Origin: Proteus appendicitidis
GTDB taxonomy: Bacteria > Pseudomonadota > Gammaproteobacteria > Enterobacterales > Enterobacteriaceae
Assembly (NCBI RefSeq): GCF_030271835.1
Contig: NZ_CP127389.1
Location: forward strand, 1,834,001 to 1,898,000
Reading direction: 5' to 3'
DNA: 64,000 bases
Shown: positions 20,943-29,627 of the stretch, in pieces
Numbering within the stretch: the stretch's first letter is position 1
Layout of the letters: each line of letters begins with the position of its first letter
Notes under the pieces: generated by a model
The model's database searches: none
What the model was told of the DNA's origin: nothing
The model's input: the letters and a program-made list of their open reading frames with translations, nothing else
Position numbers and translations under genes: made by a program

Positions 20943-21610
20943 GTGTTATTTTCCTTTTAATAGAAATAATGAAAATCTATCGTTTATAGTGATTTTCTTA
21001 TAATTGGGTAAATATAAATGAGTTGCAGATTATTATGACTGATTTTTATTTTATTCACTAATAAATAAACTTAAATTGGTTATTTTTAAAACTAAAAATG
21101 CCATTTTTTCTCACTTTTAAGTTGAAAAATAAAAGATGGAAAAAAGAAGTGTTTATTTATTAGCAATAACATTCAATGTAATTGACGTGTATTATCAAGT
21201 AAATTGATACATTGAATGTTAAGTTTAAAAACATTTATCATTATAATTGAAATATCTTATCAGTTATTTTGATAGGTTTAATGGAGCAAAATGAGTAAAA
21301 AAATAACTGAAATATCATTTTGTTATGATTTTATTTAATAGGTGATTTGTTTTCCTCATTTTAAAGTAGTTAGATAAAAATGAAAATATTATTTTTATAA
21401 AGAAAATACGGTTTGTTTTTATTTTAATGTATTTGCATAAATATAATAGAACTAAAAAATAGAACATCTCTTTTATTAAATAAGGAATAAAGAATAGGAG
21501 ATTAACGCCATAATAGGTTGCTGTTAAATAGATATATTCAACTAAATATAATTATTTACATGATGGCTTTTTAATAGAAACCTAATTATTTAAAATCAAG
21601 GCATATAAAT
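20943..21610. other. Long AT-rich non-coding stretch
   Basis: 668 bases without a supportable gene between add and the von Willebrand A gene. The region is extremely AT-rich. The only clear structure is the inverted repeat at 21167-21221. The divergent promoters of the two flanking genes must lie here but no single best pair of hexamers stands out. Confidence 0.7.
21167..21221. repeat. 14-bp perfect inverted repeat, 27-bp spacer
   Basis: TAACATTCAATGTA (21167-21180) and TACATTGAATGTTA (21208-21221) are exact inverse copies. It could be paired operator half-sites or a small mobile-element relic; no T tract follows, so it is not a terminator. Confidence 0.8.
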
Positions 21611-22576
21611 ATGAATGAGAATTCTGATTTCAATTTTGAAAATAAAATTAATAAAGTGCAAGACGAATTAATGTCTAAAATACTTCCGCCTTCATCTGCA
21701 AATAATCTTACTTATGGCTCACAAGTCGTTACCGGTGATGGTGCCATTGCATTAGATTTAGTTGTTGTTATTGATACCAGTGGTTCAATGACCGATGAGT
21801 CGTCAGATTTAAGTAAAGATATTGATATTGCAATACAAAAAGCACTGGAAAAGTGCCCATCAAAACTTCGGGTAACTTTTTTAGGTATTGAAGGTACATG
21901 GGATGATACTAAATTTGATCAATCAGCTAGTGACTATTTAAAAGGGCTAGGCGTACCTGAAAGTCGCTTACAGGCAAGAAAGCCTTTTAAAGAGGCTGAT
22001 GGGCGTGATCATGCGGGTAATAAAGAAGACTTATGTCGTGCAGTGATTGATTTAAGTAAGCATTTTGATTGGCGTGATGGCGCTCGTCGTGCTGTTTTTG
22101 TTTTGGGTGATGAAGGTATGGAAGGTGGCGGAGGCGTATTGACCAACGCTGCAAAGATAAAAAATGACGAAGCGATTGCAGTTGCTCAACATGAAAAAGT
22201 CAAAGTATATACCTACCAAGGAACACCAGACGATAGTGTAACGAACATCGATCGTTTCCCAAGTGTGGCTGATAGAGATCGCGTTACAAAAGAGTATGTA
22301 CGTTTAGCGGAGCAAACAGGAGGGCGCTCTTATATTTACACCACAGGTATTGCGAATTTCTCTTTAGTATTACAAGAAATTCTCTGTGATAGTTTGACGT
22401 TACCAAAAATTCCTAAACCGCATGATAAAAAATCTAGCTGTAGCCATGTTTGTGAACAATTAGCTTCTATTATTTCAACAGTAAATACACTGGCAGAAAT
22501 AATTAATAAAACCATTGATTCTTGCTGTAAAGATGAATGGGGGAATCGCCAGCTTCCGGCTAAAGATTGTGATTGA
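21611..22576 (+). CDS. Von Willebrand A domain protein with Cys-rich tail
   Basis: 321 residues with no signal peptide or membrane helix. The vWA domain spans about 47-250; the metal-site (MIDAS) motif D55-T-S57-G-S59 is intact and a further Asp/Thr pair is available downstream, so metal-dependent ligand binding is likely. The C-terminal 50 residues hold seven Cys (CSHVC, SCC, DCD) flanking a short amphipathic helix. No ATPase, protease or partner gene lies beside it. The isolated position and AT-rich flanks suggest acquired DNA. The function is unknown. Confidence 0.8.
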   Translation: MNENSDFNFENKINKVQDELMSKILPPSSANNLTYGSQVVTGDGAIALDLVVVIDTSGSMTDESSDLSKDIDIAIQKALEKCPSKLRVTFLGIEGTWDDTKFDQSASDYLKGLGVPESRLQARKPFKEADGRDHAGNKEDLCRAVIDLSKHFDWRDGARRAVFVLGDEGMEGGGGVLTNAAKIKNDEAIAVAQHEKVKVYTYQGTPDDSVTNIDRFPSVADRDRVTKEYVRLAEQTGGRSYIYTTGIANFSLVLQEILCDSLTLPKIPKPHDKKSSCSHVCEQLASIISTVNTLAEIINKTIDSCCKDEWGNRQLPAKDCD

Positions 22577-22598
22577 TAATTAAAATACGATGCTAAAA

Positions 22599-22627
22599 AA
22601 ATACCCCATTATGCAAATGGGGTATTT
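22599..22627. terminator. Terminator between the vWA gene and ydgA
   Basis: AAATACCCCATT and AATGGGGTATTT pair perfectly (12 bp) with a 4-base loop, preceded by an A run and followed by AT-rich sequence; it serves the rightward vWA gene and possibly the leftward ydgA. Confidence 0.85.
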
Positions 22628-22700
22628 ATTGATTGTTTGAACAGACTATTGCTTTAACAGCTTACCGTTCTAACAGTTTATCGTTCTAACAATAGATTAA

Positions 22701-24392
22701 TTATTGAGCTTGTGCTGGTTGCTCAGGAATTAAAATGTCTTGTTCTTCGATAATTGCTGGATCTTCTGTCATCTCTTCTTGATAACCTTCTTCTGAATAA
22801 TCAGAATCATCGTAATCATAAGATGATGCGCCCATGCCGAATAACATTGCTGCTAAACCTAACATTTGAGGCGCTTGGGTCACTTCCATAAACTCATCAA
22901 AAGTATACGTTTTACCATTCATGGTAAATTTATCAGCAGCATAGTTCAGTTTCATGCTTAATGCGTTACTATCTTTAGCAAGTAACATCAGAGGTAATGC
23001 ATCTTTCTCGTCTTGAGAAATTTGGTTGATATTTTGCTGTAACTCATTTTTCAACTGTTCAATATCAGCCGCTGTTGCTACTTCGATCTCTTTTTTCTCT
23101 TCATCTGTTAATGCGGTTTCTTGGTAACGAGCTGCATCAAGATATTGAGTGGTGTTACGGAATTCAGCTAACATCGGAAGAGATAAATCAACATTGAAAT
23201 CAATGTTTTTAAACAGATAGTTAAATAACTCTGCTGGTGATTTCTCTTGGCTTTCTAATACTTTAACGTTAAAAGCATTTAAGTCTAAGTTAAAGGTTAA
23301 CTTACTTGCACCGCTTTTATTTGTTAAAGAGGCTTCATCGATACGGAAAACTAAGCCTTTTTCCAGAACATCACGAACGGCTTGTTCAACTATTTCTGAA
23401 TTGTCGAAATGGTTTTTATTCCACGGTAACAATGAGTTGTTATAAACTTTGGTTAATAACAGCATCGCATCGGGATCAGCTTTATCAATTGAATAGCCAA
23501 ATTTACCGGCACCAAATTCTAGCCCTGCAACATTCAGTGACTTAAAGTAATAAGTTTGAGAGATATTAAAGAGCTTATCTTTGATATCACTTTTTGTTGT
23601 CAGAGAAAAATCTTTCAGCGAGAAATCAGAGGCTTTGTCTTTGCTGGTATGTGCGATTTCAGCAAAATTTAATAATTGTTCATTAAATAAGTACTGATCA
23701 TCGTTAATTTTTGTTCCAACAATAGAACCCGAAATATTTTTAATTGTGAAAGTTTCTTCACCATCTTTAGTCACAACAACTTGATCACCTTTAATTTTGG
23801 TTGCAAAGTTTGTTGCATTTTTGTCAGATGAGAACTCAACAGTGATAGGCGTCGTTTTAACTGTGCCACCGTTTTCAGCAAAATCGATAGAATTTAGTGT
23901 CGCAGTACCAGATACTGCACCATCGAAAGCTAAAGAAGTATGACCACTAAGAATAGATTTTTCTTTTGTCAGTTTGAATAACTCTTTTGTTGAGTTGTTA
24001 TCAACCAACGTATTATTCATCGCCGCTAATTTTGGTGCCAAATTAAATTTAGCCAGATCAGAAAGAGGGAATGGACCATGGTCAATATCAGTAGAGAAGA
24101 CAACTTCTTCTACTTTTTTTTCTTGGTCTGCGTCTGCGTCACTAGTATCTGGTGAAATCACGACAACAAAGTCTGCATTAGAGGTGAAAACCCCTTTCTT
24201 ATAGTCACGAATTTCAAGTTTTACATCAGCACCAAACTGTGCTTTTTTAGCAAGTTGCGCCAATTGTTCATTAGCTAGTTTCGTTTCTTCCTGTAAGCGA
24301 CTTTCAATTTTGCTGCCCATGTACCACGACGCACCAGTCCAAACAACACCAAGTGCGACGATAACACCAACAGCGACAAGCGATTTCTTCAT
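22701..24392 (-). CDS. ydgA: YdgA-family protein (DUF945)
   Basis: 563 residues with an N-terminal membrane helix (about 5-27, VAVGVIVALGVVWTGASWYMG) followed by a large periplasmic DUF945 region; the last 50 residues are acidic and low in complexity, ending PAQAQ. E. coli YdgA is a 502-residue inner-membrane protein of the same family encoded close to the fum genes, as here. The biochemical role is unknown. It is transcribed alone. Confidence 0.88.
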   Translation of the reverse strand: MKKSLVAVGVIVALGVVWTGASWYMGSKIESRLQEETKLANEQLAQLAKKAQFGADVKLEIRDYKKGVFTSNADFVVVISPDTSDADADQEKKVEEVVFSTDIDHGPFPLSDLAKFNLAPKLAAMNNTLVDNNSTKELFKLTKEKSILSGHTSLAFDGAVSGTATLNSIDFAENGGTVKTTPITVEFSSDKNATNFATKIKGDQVVVTKDGEETFTIKNISGSIVGTKINDDQYLFNEQLLNFAEIAHTSKDKASDFSLKDFSLTTKSDIKDKLFNISQTYYFKSLNVAGLEFGAGKFGYSIDKADPDAMLLLTKVYNNSLLPWNKNHFDNSEIVEQAVRDVLEKGLVFRIDEASLTNKSGASKLTFNLDLNAFNVKVLESQEKSPAELFNYLFKNIDFNVDLSLPMLAEFRNTTQYLDAARYQETALTDEEKKEIEVATAADIEQLKNELQQNINQISQDEKDALPLMLLAKDSNALSMKLNYAADKFTMNGKTYTFDEFMEVTQAPQMLGLAAMLFGMGASSYDYDDSDYSEEGYQEEMTEDPAIIEEQDILIPEQPAQAQ

Positions 24393-24971
24393 AATTCTAG
24401 TCCATCCTCTGTGTACATCTGGCGATGTACGTTATAAAGGCTGTTTTGTAACCCTTAAACAACCCGATAAATTGGTGATAAATTTTACTAAATTTAAATA
24501 TAGATAATCCACATATATACATCGCCATCTATATTAACTGTAAATATAGATTTAGTGGAATAAAATCGCAATCAGAACTTACTTAGTTAATCGCTAACAT
24601 AATGAGTTTAAAGCAAAATGAATATGATTTATAAGATAATTTAATTAAGGATTAAAATTCTTTTTTCTTACTCACTTTTAGATTAAGACAATATTTAATT
24701 GTGATGTAATTCTATTTATGATGAATAATAAAGGCTCATAATAAATGTGGATATAAATATGCAAGCTTAAGTAATAACATTAGTAGGAAAATAAGATTGC
24801 TAACCGTATTTTTCCAAAAAATCAACAGATTTCATTCTGTTATAAATTTCATAAGCTCGCTTTAGCTCTCATATTTATTATTCTGTTTATGGCATGATAC
24901 TGGTATCCGAGTTAGTTACTAGAAAGTGATTCGGAATTAATCAATTATTCTGTGTACTTAAGGAGATTGAA
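24393..24971. other. Divergent ydgA-fumC intergenic region
   Basis: 579 bases without a gene. A perfect 7-bp inverted repeat GTACATC-TGGC-GATGTAC lies at 24413-24430, 21 bases upstream of ydgA, in its likely leader or operator region. The rest is AT-rich and presumably carries the fumC promoter; a GATACT hexamer at about 24895 is a weak -10 candidate. Confidence 0.6.
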
Positions 24972-26369
24972 ATGGCAGCCACTCGCATTGAAAAAGACTC
25001 AATGGGGCAAATCGAAGTACCTGCTGACCAGTTATGGGGAGCTCAAACGCAGCGTTCTCTTGAACACTTCCGTATTTCAGTTGAAAAAATGCCTGTTGCA
25101 CTTATCCATGCGCTTGCTATCACCAAGAAAGCAGCCGCAGGTGTTAACATGGATTTAGGTTTATTACCAAAAGAGCGCGCTGATGCCATTATCGCAGCAG
25201 CAGATGAAGTGCTTGCAGGTAAACACCCAACTGAATTCCCATTAGCAATCTGGCAGACCGGTTCTGGCACTCAGTCAAACATGAATATGAATGAAGTGTT
25301 AGCTAACCGTGGTAGTGAGATACTTGGTGGTATCCGTGGCATGGAACGCAAAATCCATCCGAACGACGATGTTAACAAAAGTCAAAGTTCAAATGATGTG
25401 TTCCCAACTGCCATGCATGTCGCTGCTGTTATTGCATTACGTCAGGATTTACTGCCAGAATTAAAATCACTACTGAAAGTATTCAAAGAGAAAGCCGAAG
25501 CTTTCCATGACATCGTTAAAATTGGTCGTACTCACCTGCAAGATGCGACACCACTGACATTAGGTCAAGAGATCTCCGGTTGGGCTGCTATGCTTGAGCA
25601 CAGCATCAAACATATCGATGATTCAGTTCCTCATGTTTGTGAATTAGCGCTCGGTGGTACAGCCGTGGGTACGGGATTAAATACCCATCCAGAATATGCT
25701 GTTCGTGTTGCTAAACGTATCGCTGAATTATCTGGTCAGCCTTTTGTAACCGCGCCTAATAAATTTGAAGCATTAGCAACTTGTGATGCATTAGTTCATT
25801 CACACGGTGCATTGAAAGGTTTAGCTGCATCATTAATGAAGATTGCTAACGACGTGCGTTGGTTAGCTTCTGGTCCTCGTTGTGGTATTGGTGAAATCGC
25901 TATCCCAGAAAACGAACCAGGTAGTTCAATCATGCCAGGTAAAGTTAACCCAACACAATGTGAAGCATTAACAATGTTATGTGCTCAAGTAATGGGTAAT
26001 GACGTTGCTATTAATATTGGTGGCGCATCAGGTAACTTTGAACTGAATGTTTATCGCCCAATGATCATTGATAATTTCTTACAATCAGTTCGCTTACTGG
26101 CTGATGGTATGCGTAGTTTCAATGAGCACTGTGCAATTGGTATTGAGCCAAACCGTGAACGTATTAATAAACTACTGCATGAATCATTAATGCTAGTTAC
26201 TGCGTTAAATACTCATATTGGTTACGATAAAGCTGCTGAAATTGCTAAGAAAGCGCATAAAGAAGGCTTAACGCTAAAAGAATCAGCATTGAAACTGAAC
26301 TACTTAACATCGGAAGAATTCGATAGCTGGGTACGTCCAGAAGATATGGTTGGTAGCATGAAAAAATAA
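24972..26369 (+). CDS. fumC: Fumarate hydratase class II
   Basis: 465 residues. It interconverts fumarate and malate in the TCA cycle and is the iron-independent, oxidant-tolerant isoenzyme. The superfamily signature [11 protein letters not shown], the [11 protein letters not shown] active-site segment and [14 protein letters not shown] are all intact. AAGGAG lies 7 bases before the ATG. No fumA or fumB lies beside it. It ends at a terminator that overlaps the leader of the next gene. Confidence 0.98.
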   Translation: MAATRIEKDSMGQIEVPADQLWGAQTQRSLEHFRISVEKMPVALIHALAITKKAAAGVNMDLGLLPKERADAIIAAADEVLAGKHPTEFPLAIWQTGSGTQSNMNMNEVLANRGSEILGGIRGMERKIHPNDDVNKSQSSNDVFPTAMHVAAVIALRQDLLPELKSLLKVFKEKAEAFHDIVKIGRTHLQDATPLTLGQEISGWAAMLEHSIKHIDDSVPHVCELALGGTAVGTGLNTHPEYAVRVAKRIAELSGQPFVTAPNKFEALATCDALVHSHGALKGLAASLMKIANDVRWLASGPRCGIGEIAIPENEPGSSIMPGKVNPTQCEALTMLCAQVMGNDVAINIGGASGNFELNVYRPMIIDNFLQSVRLLADGMRSFNEHCAIGIEPNRERINKLLHESLMLVTALNTHIGYDKAAEIAKKAHKEGLTLKESALKLNYLTSEEFDSWVRPEDMVGSMKK

Positions 26370-26398
26370 GTGTTAAATACACTTATTTAACCGATATT

Positions 26399-26426
26399 AA
26401 ATCCCGCTATAATGGCGGGATTTTTA
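26399..26426 (+). terminator. Terminator of fumC
   Basis: AATCCCGCTATAATGGCGGGATT forms a stem with a run of T after it (26420-26424). An ATG that would give the next gene a longer product (26412) lies inside this hairpin and is therefore unlikely to be used. Confidence 0.88.
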
Positions 26427-26444
26427 GATCTTATAGGAAAAATA

Positions 26445-26804
26445 ATGACTGAAGAAATTACGTTTACTGCGACAGAAGTTAATTGCTATGTCGAAGATGA
26501 TGTCACCATTATCGGAATAGGGGATGATGCTGTTTCTCCCGATCATTTTATTATTCTTTCAAGATTTGATGAAGAAGATGAAGATATCGATAATTCAATT
26601 GGTTTAATGACCCATTTATCTGATATTGAAGCCATTAATACGCTCGAAAAAATTACTCTTGATCGAAAAAATATTATCCTTGTATTAAAAGATAGTGTGG
26701 TGATAACAATCCATTTAGATGTTGAAGACAATCACTTTGTTCAGCTTAATGATTATCTTCAGCAAATCCTTCAAGGAAGCTCCATTAAGCTTATTGAGAA
26801 ATAA
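26445..26804 (+). CDS. Imm10-like immunity protein, orphan
   Basis: 119 residues from ATG 26445, preceded by ATAGGAAA; the ATG at 26412 is in the fumC terminator. It is small, acidic and cytoplasmic. The pattern F-x-A at the start, IIGIGDDAVSPDHFIILSR, a conserved acidic patch (DEEDEDID), G-L-M in the middle, and a C-terminal DYLQQIL helix resembles the Imm10 family of polymorphic-toxin immunity proteins as I recall it. No toxin gene lies nearby. The assignment is by pattern only. Confidence 0.55.
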   Translation: MTEEITFTATEVNCYVEDDVTIIGIGDDAVSPDHFIILSRFDEEDEDIDNSIGLMTHLSDIEAINTLEKITLDRKNIILVLKDSVVITIHLDVEDNHFVQLNDYLQQILQGSSIKLIEK

Positions 26805-26818
26805 GAATTCTCTATTCG

Positions 26819-27748
26819 CTATTTTTCAAGATACAAGTGCATCCTTGGAATAATTAATTCCAGCTTTTTAGCTTTAGGGCGATGGCGAATTTGAATGTTA
26901 TTGGCATCATAATCAGGAAGTTCGCCAATAACAGGTTTAAAGTCGCTCTCTTTATCAATATAGAAAGCCAATAAAGGCAAGGGACATGCATATTGCACTT
27001 GTTTTTGAAGTTCTGAATACCAAACACGCGCAATAGGTTGCACTTTTACAGGGCGTTTTATTTTTAATTTTGCATTTTCAGGTAATTGTGAAAGGGTAAT
27101 GATCTCTTTATCGATACGTTCTGCCCATTGTTCACTGGTATAAGGGGGAACAGCGCGATTGGCTTCACGGCTTTTCTCTAATTGCGTTAATACCTCATTA
27201 CGCGTTAAATTCTTAATAATATTCTTATTCGCCCAACCAAAACGCACTGTATCTGGATCAGACAGTAGGGTAATAGTGCGATAAGCATTAAGTGTAATTA
27301 AGCCTTTTAGTTGGTTATGGACGAAGTCAAACCGTTCTTCCTTAGAGATACCAGACTCTTTAGTGACAATATCAGAAAGCTGTTTTTTTAATAAATTAAT
27401 TTGCTCAACTTGTTTTTTTACAAACTTAAATGTTTGGTTATCAGTACTAAAGCAGAGCGCTCCGGGTAACCGAATAGCACGTTTACTGCTGATGTGCGGG
27501 GCATTGTCATAAATAAAAAGATTCGCCATTAGCTTTAAAGTGAGATCTCTGGCTTCATCATCATAGTAAGGTGACACTGTAACGCGAACAACCTCATCAT
27601 GTTCCTCTTCTTTGCTCACTTCAGGCAATTCAAATACTGCTGATGGCAATAAAGTTAAATTTTTCAACACATCCGTTAGCTTTTTTATTTCAATTTCTAA
27701 TTGCTGAAAACAGAGATTGAACTGCTCGATTAAATCATATCGATTCAT
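26819..27748 (-). CDS. tus: DNA replication terminus site-binding protein Tus
   Basis: 309 residues, equal to E. coli Tus, aligning without gaps through residue 150. It binds Ter sites and stops replication forks from one side. Residues known to matter in E. coli Tus are kept at the same numbers: E47, E49, K89, R139, F140 and H144 (DFVHNQLKGLITL); KIKRPVKVQPIARVWY is the core DNA-binding strand. AAGGAT precedes the ATG and a Ter site overlaps the probable promoter, so autorepression as in E. coli is expected. Confidence 0.98.
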   Translation of the reverse strand: MNRYDLIEQFNLCFQQLEIEIKKLTDVLKNLTLLPSAVFELPEVSKEEEHDEVVRVTVSPYYDDEARDLTLKLMANLFIYDNAPHISSKRAIRLPGALCFSTDNQTFKFVKKQVEQINLLKKQLSDIVTKESGISKEERFDFVHNQLKGLITLNAYRTITLLSDPDTVRFGWANKNIIKNLTRNEVLTQLEKSREANRAVPPYTSEQWAERIDKEIITLSQLPENAKLKIKRPVKVQPIARVWYSELQKQVQYACPLPLLAFYIDKESDFKPVIGELPDYDANNIQIRHRPKAKKLELIIPRMHLYLEK

Positions 27749-27761
27749 CTTAATATCCTTA

Positions 27762-27777
27762 TTTAGTTACAACATAC
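27762..27777 (-). other. Replication terminator (Ter) site
   Basis: On the minus strand GTATGTTGTAACTAAA is identical to the core of E. coli TerB. It lies 14 bases before the tus start, in the same direction as tus. The G-C pair that forms the Tus lock (GC6) is at 27777, so forks moving from high to low coordinates should be stopped and the opposite ones allowed. Confidence 0.97.
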
Positions 27778-27800
27778 AACAAGCCTTTGTTTAAAACAAT
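27767..27800 (-). promoter_or_regulatory. Probable tus promoter overlapping Ter
   Basis: On the minus strand TTGTTT, a 17-base spacer and TATGTT form an acceptable sigma-70 pair whose -10 lies inside the Ter core. This is the arrangement that gives Tus autoregulation in E. coli. Confidence 0.55.
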
Positions 27801-27851
27801 ACATTAGCTTCAGTGAAAAGTACATCGTCTAGTAGGGAAAATGCCAAAAAA

Positions 27852-27883
27852 ACAGTATACTGTGTTTATGTACAGTATACTGT
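27852..27883. promoter_or_regulatory. LexA (SOS) box nested in twin palindromes
   Basis: TACTGTGTTTATGTACAGTA (27858-27877) fits the enterobacterial LexA consensus CTGT-N8-ACAG with all outer positions. It is formed by the junction of two perfect 12-bp palindromes ACAGTATACTGT at 27852-27863 and 27872-27883, spaced 20 bp centre to centre. The nearest downstream gene on the minus strand is tus, about 110 bases away. The regulated transcript is not obvious. Confidence 0.75.
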
Positions 27884-27949
27884 AGGTTTGGTCATTTTTA
27901 TGATTAATTTTCTGAAAAAAAGGTATTAAATATTAAAAATTAAGCGATA

Positions 27950-28105
27950 TTAAGAAGCCAAATTTATTGGAGATTGTATCCATACATCACCGCCACAATC
28001 AGGGTGCGTTGGCGGACATTCAGTAGCAGCAATCGCTGTTGTTGATAGAAAGAAAGTAAGAGAAATGGAAAATGCCATAAGTAATTTTTTTAAATATATC
28101 ATCAT
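27950..28105 (-). CDS. Small secreted peptide, 51 residues
   Basis: An open frame from ATG 28105 (second ATG 28102) with GGAT at about 28112. The product begins with a classical signal peptide (charged MIYLKKLL, hydrophobic AFSISLTFFLST, cleavage after AIA) and leaves a mature peptide of about 24 residues, ATECPPTHPDCGG then DVWIQSPINLAS, with two Cys that could form a disulfide. It sits between tus and the ynfM-like gene. No family was recognised. The signal peptide and start region make it likely to be real. Confidence 0.6.
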   Translation of the reverse strand: MMIYLKKLLMAFSISLTFFLSTTAIAATECPPTHPDCGGDVWIQSPINLAS

Positions 28106-28215
28106 ATTTATCCTTTTTTTATGGTTGGTTTACCATCACCATCGTAGAAAAGGAGAGGAGTACAATCAATATCCTTTACTATCAAATACGTATCATCTTT
28201 TATTAACTTAGATAA

Positions 28216-29502
28216 TTAATTATTAAGCGTATTGTTTAAATGCCATGCGATTATAAGTGCGATGGTCATTAATAGGGCAATAAATAATCCTACACCAAGC
28301 CAGCCGAAACTCACCCAGAATAATCCACCCACTGTACCGGCAAGGCTAGATCCCGCATAGTAAGTAAAAAGATAAAGTGAAGAGGCTTGGGCTTTTCCTC
28401 GTTTAGCGCGACGACCAACCCAACTACTTGCGACTGCATGTGCAGCAAAGAAACCTGTCGTTAAGATAAGCATCCCAATAAAAATAACGGGTAGTGATTC
28501 AATCAAGGTAATCAATATGCCAATTAGCATCATTGAAATCCCAGCAATAAAGACTTTGCCTAAACCGTATTTAGTGGTTAATAAGCCAGCTTTAGATGCG
28601 CTATAAGTACCACTTAAATAGACAATAGAAATCAGACCCACAGTTGTTTGACTTAATGAATAGGGCGCATCTAATAAACGATAGCCAATATAGTTAAATA
28701 AAGTAACAAAACCACCCATTAATAAGCCACCTTCAATAAATAACAAAGGCAGCCCTTTATCTCTAAAATGCAATTTAGTCGTTATAAGAAGATTACGAGG
28801 TTTTAATGCTGTCGGTCTAAAGTGCTGTGAAGCGGGTAATATCTTCCAGAAAGTAATCGCAGCAAATAGGGCAAAAATACCTAGAATAACAACGGATAAA
28901 CGCCAAGAATAATAATCACTTAGTACCCCTGTAATAACACGCCCGCTCATTCCACCAATAGAGTTTCCGCTAATATATAAACCCATTGATAAGGCGAGAT
29001 AAGCAGGATGAATTTCTTCACTTAAATATGTCATTGCCACTGCTGCAACGCCACTTAATGAAAGCCCAACTAAAGCTCGCGTAATTAAAATGCCTGTCCA
29101 GCTATTCATGGCTGCACTTAATAATGTAAAAAATGCGGCGCAAAACAGTGCGATAACCATGACATTTTTACGGCCAAAGGCGTCTGAAAGTGGACCTGTA
29201 ATTAATAATCCACATGCCATTAAAGCGGTTGAAAGTGAGAGCGCTAAACTACTGGTTGCAGGGCTGACGGAAAATTCGTTCGATAACACTGGCAATATGG
29301 GTTGCACAAAATAGAGTAAGGCGAATGTCGCTAAACCGACCATAAAAAATGACACTGTCACTTTTATATACAGTGCATCATCACGTTGAATATAGTGTTT
29401 AGGGTTAGATTGGCGTTGAGCAGGCTTTTTTATACTTGATGTATTGTCTGAAATATCAGTGTTTAAGCGCATACCTTTACTGTCTATTTCGTGAGTATCC
29501 AT
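28216..29502 (-). CDS. ynfM: YnfM-like major facilitator transporter
   Basis: 428 residues, 12 predicted helices after a 50-residue polar N-terminus. The MFS loop motif is GPLSDAFGRKNVMV. It is divergent from a LysR gene 125 bases away and followed by mlc and bioD2, the same neighbourhood as E. coli ynfM-ynfL-mlc-ynfK. The substrate is unknown; homologues are annotated as putative arabinose or drug exporters. Confidence 0.88.
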   Translation of the reverse strand: MDTHEIDSKGMRLNTDISDNTSSIKKPAQRQSNPKHYIQRDDALYIKVTVSFFMVGLATFALLYFVQPILPVLSNEFSVSPATSSLALSLSTALMACGLLITGPLSDAFGRKNVMVIALFCAAFFTLLSAAMNSWTGILITRALVGLSLSGVAAVAMTYLSEEIHPAYLALSMGLYISGNSIGGMSGRVITGVLSDYYSWRLSVVILGIFALFAAITFWKILPASQHFRPTALKPRNLLITTKLHFRDKGLPLLFIEGGLLMGGFVTLFNYIGYRLLDAPYSLSQTTVGLISIVYLSGTYSASKAGLLTTKYGLGKVFIAGISMMLIGILITLIESLPVIFIGMLILTTGFFAAHAVASSWVGRRAKRGKAQASSLYLFTYYAGSSLAGTVGGLFWVSFGWLGVGLFIALLMTIALIIAWHLNNTLNN

Positions 29503-29627
29503 ATTGATTAAACTTCCATTACTTAAATTTGATTTATGTCAATGTTAGAAATATTTGATTTTTTTGTCTAATATATTAATCATTAAGAATAAGACTTTTA
29601 AAGTATCAATAACAATATGAGAGAAAT

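Noticed and set aside
22658..22692. Two near-copies of CGTTCTAACA as a CRISPR or repeat array
   Set aside because: Only two short units with no spacer structure; probably chance or slippage.
26412..26444. Longer start for the Imm10-like gene at ATG 26412
   Set aside because: It falls inside the fumC terminator and has no ribosome site; ATG 26445 does.
27788..27850. A 20-residue SOS-toxin frame just downstream of the LexA box (minus strand)
   Set aside because: No ribosome site, not hydrophobic enough for a TisB-type toxin, and the frame ends within the Ter site.
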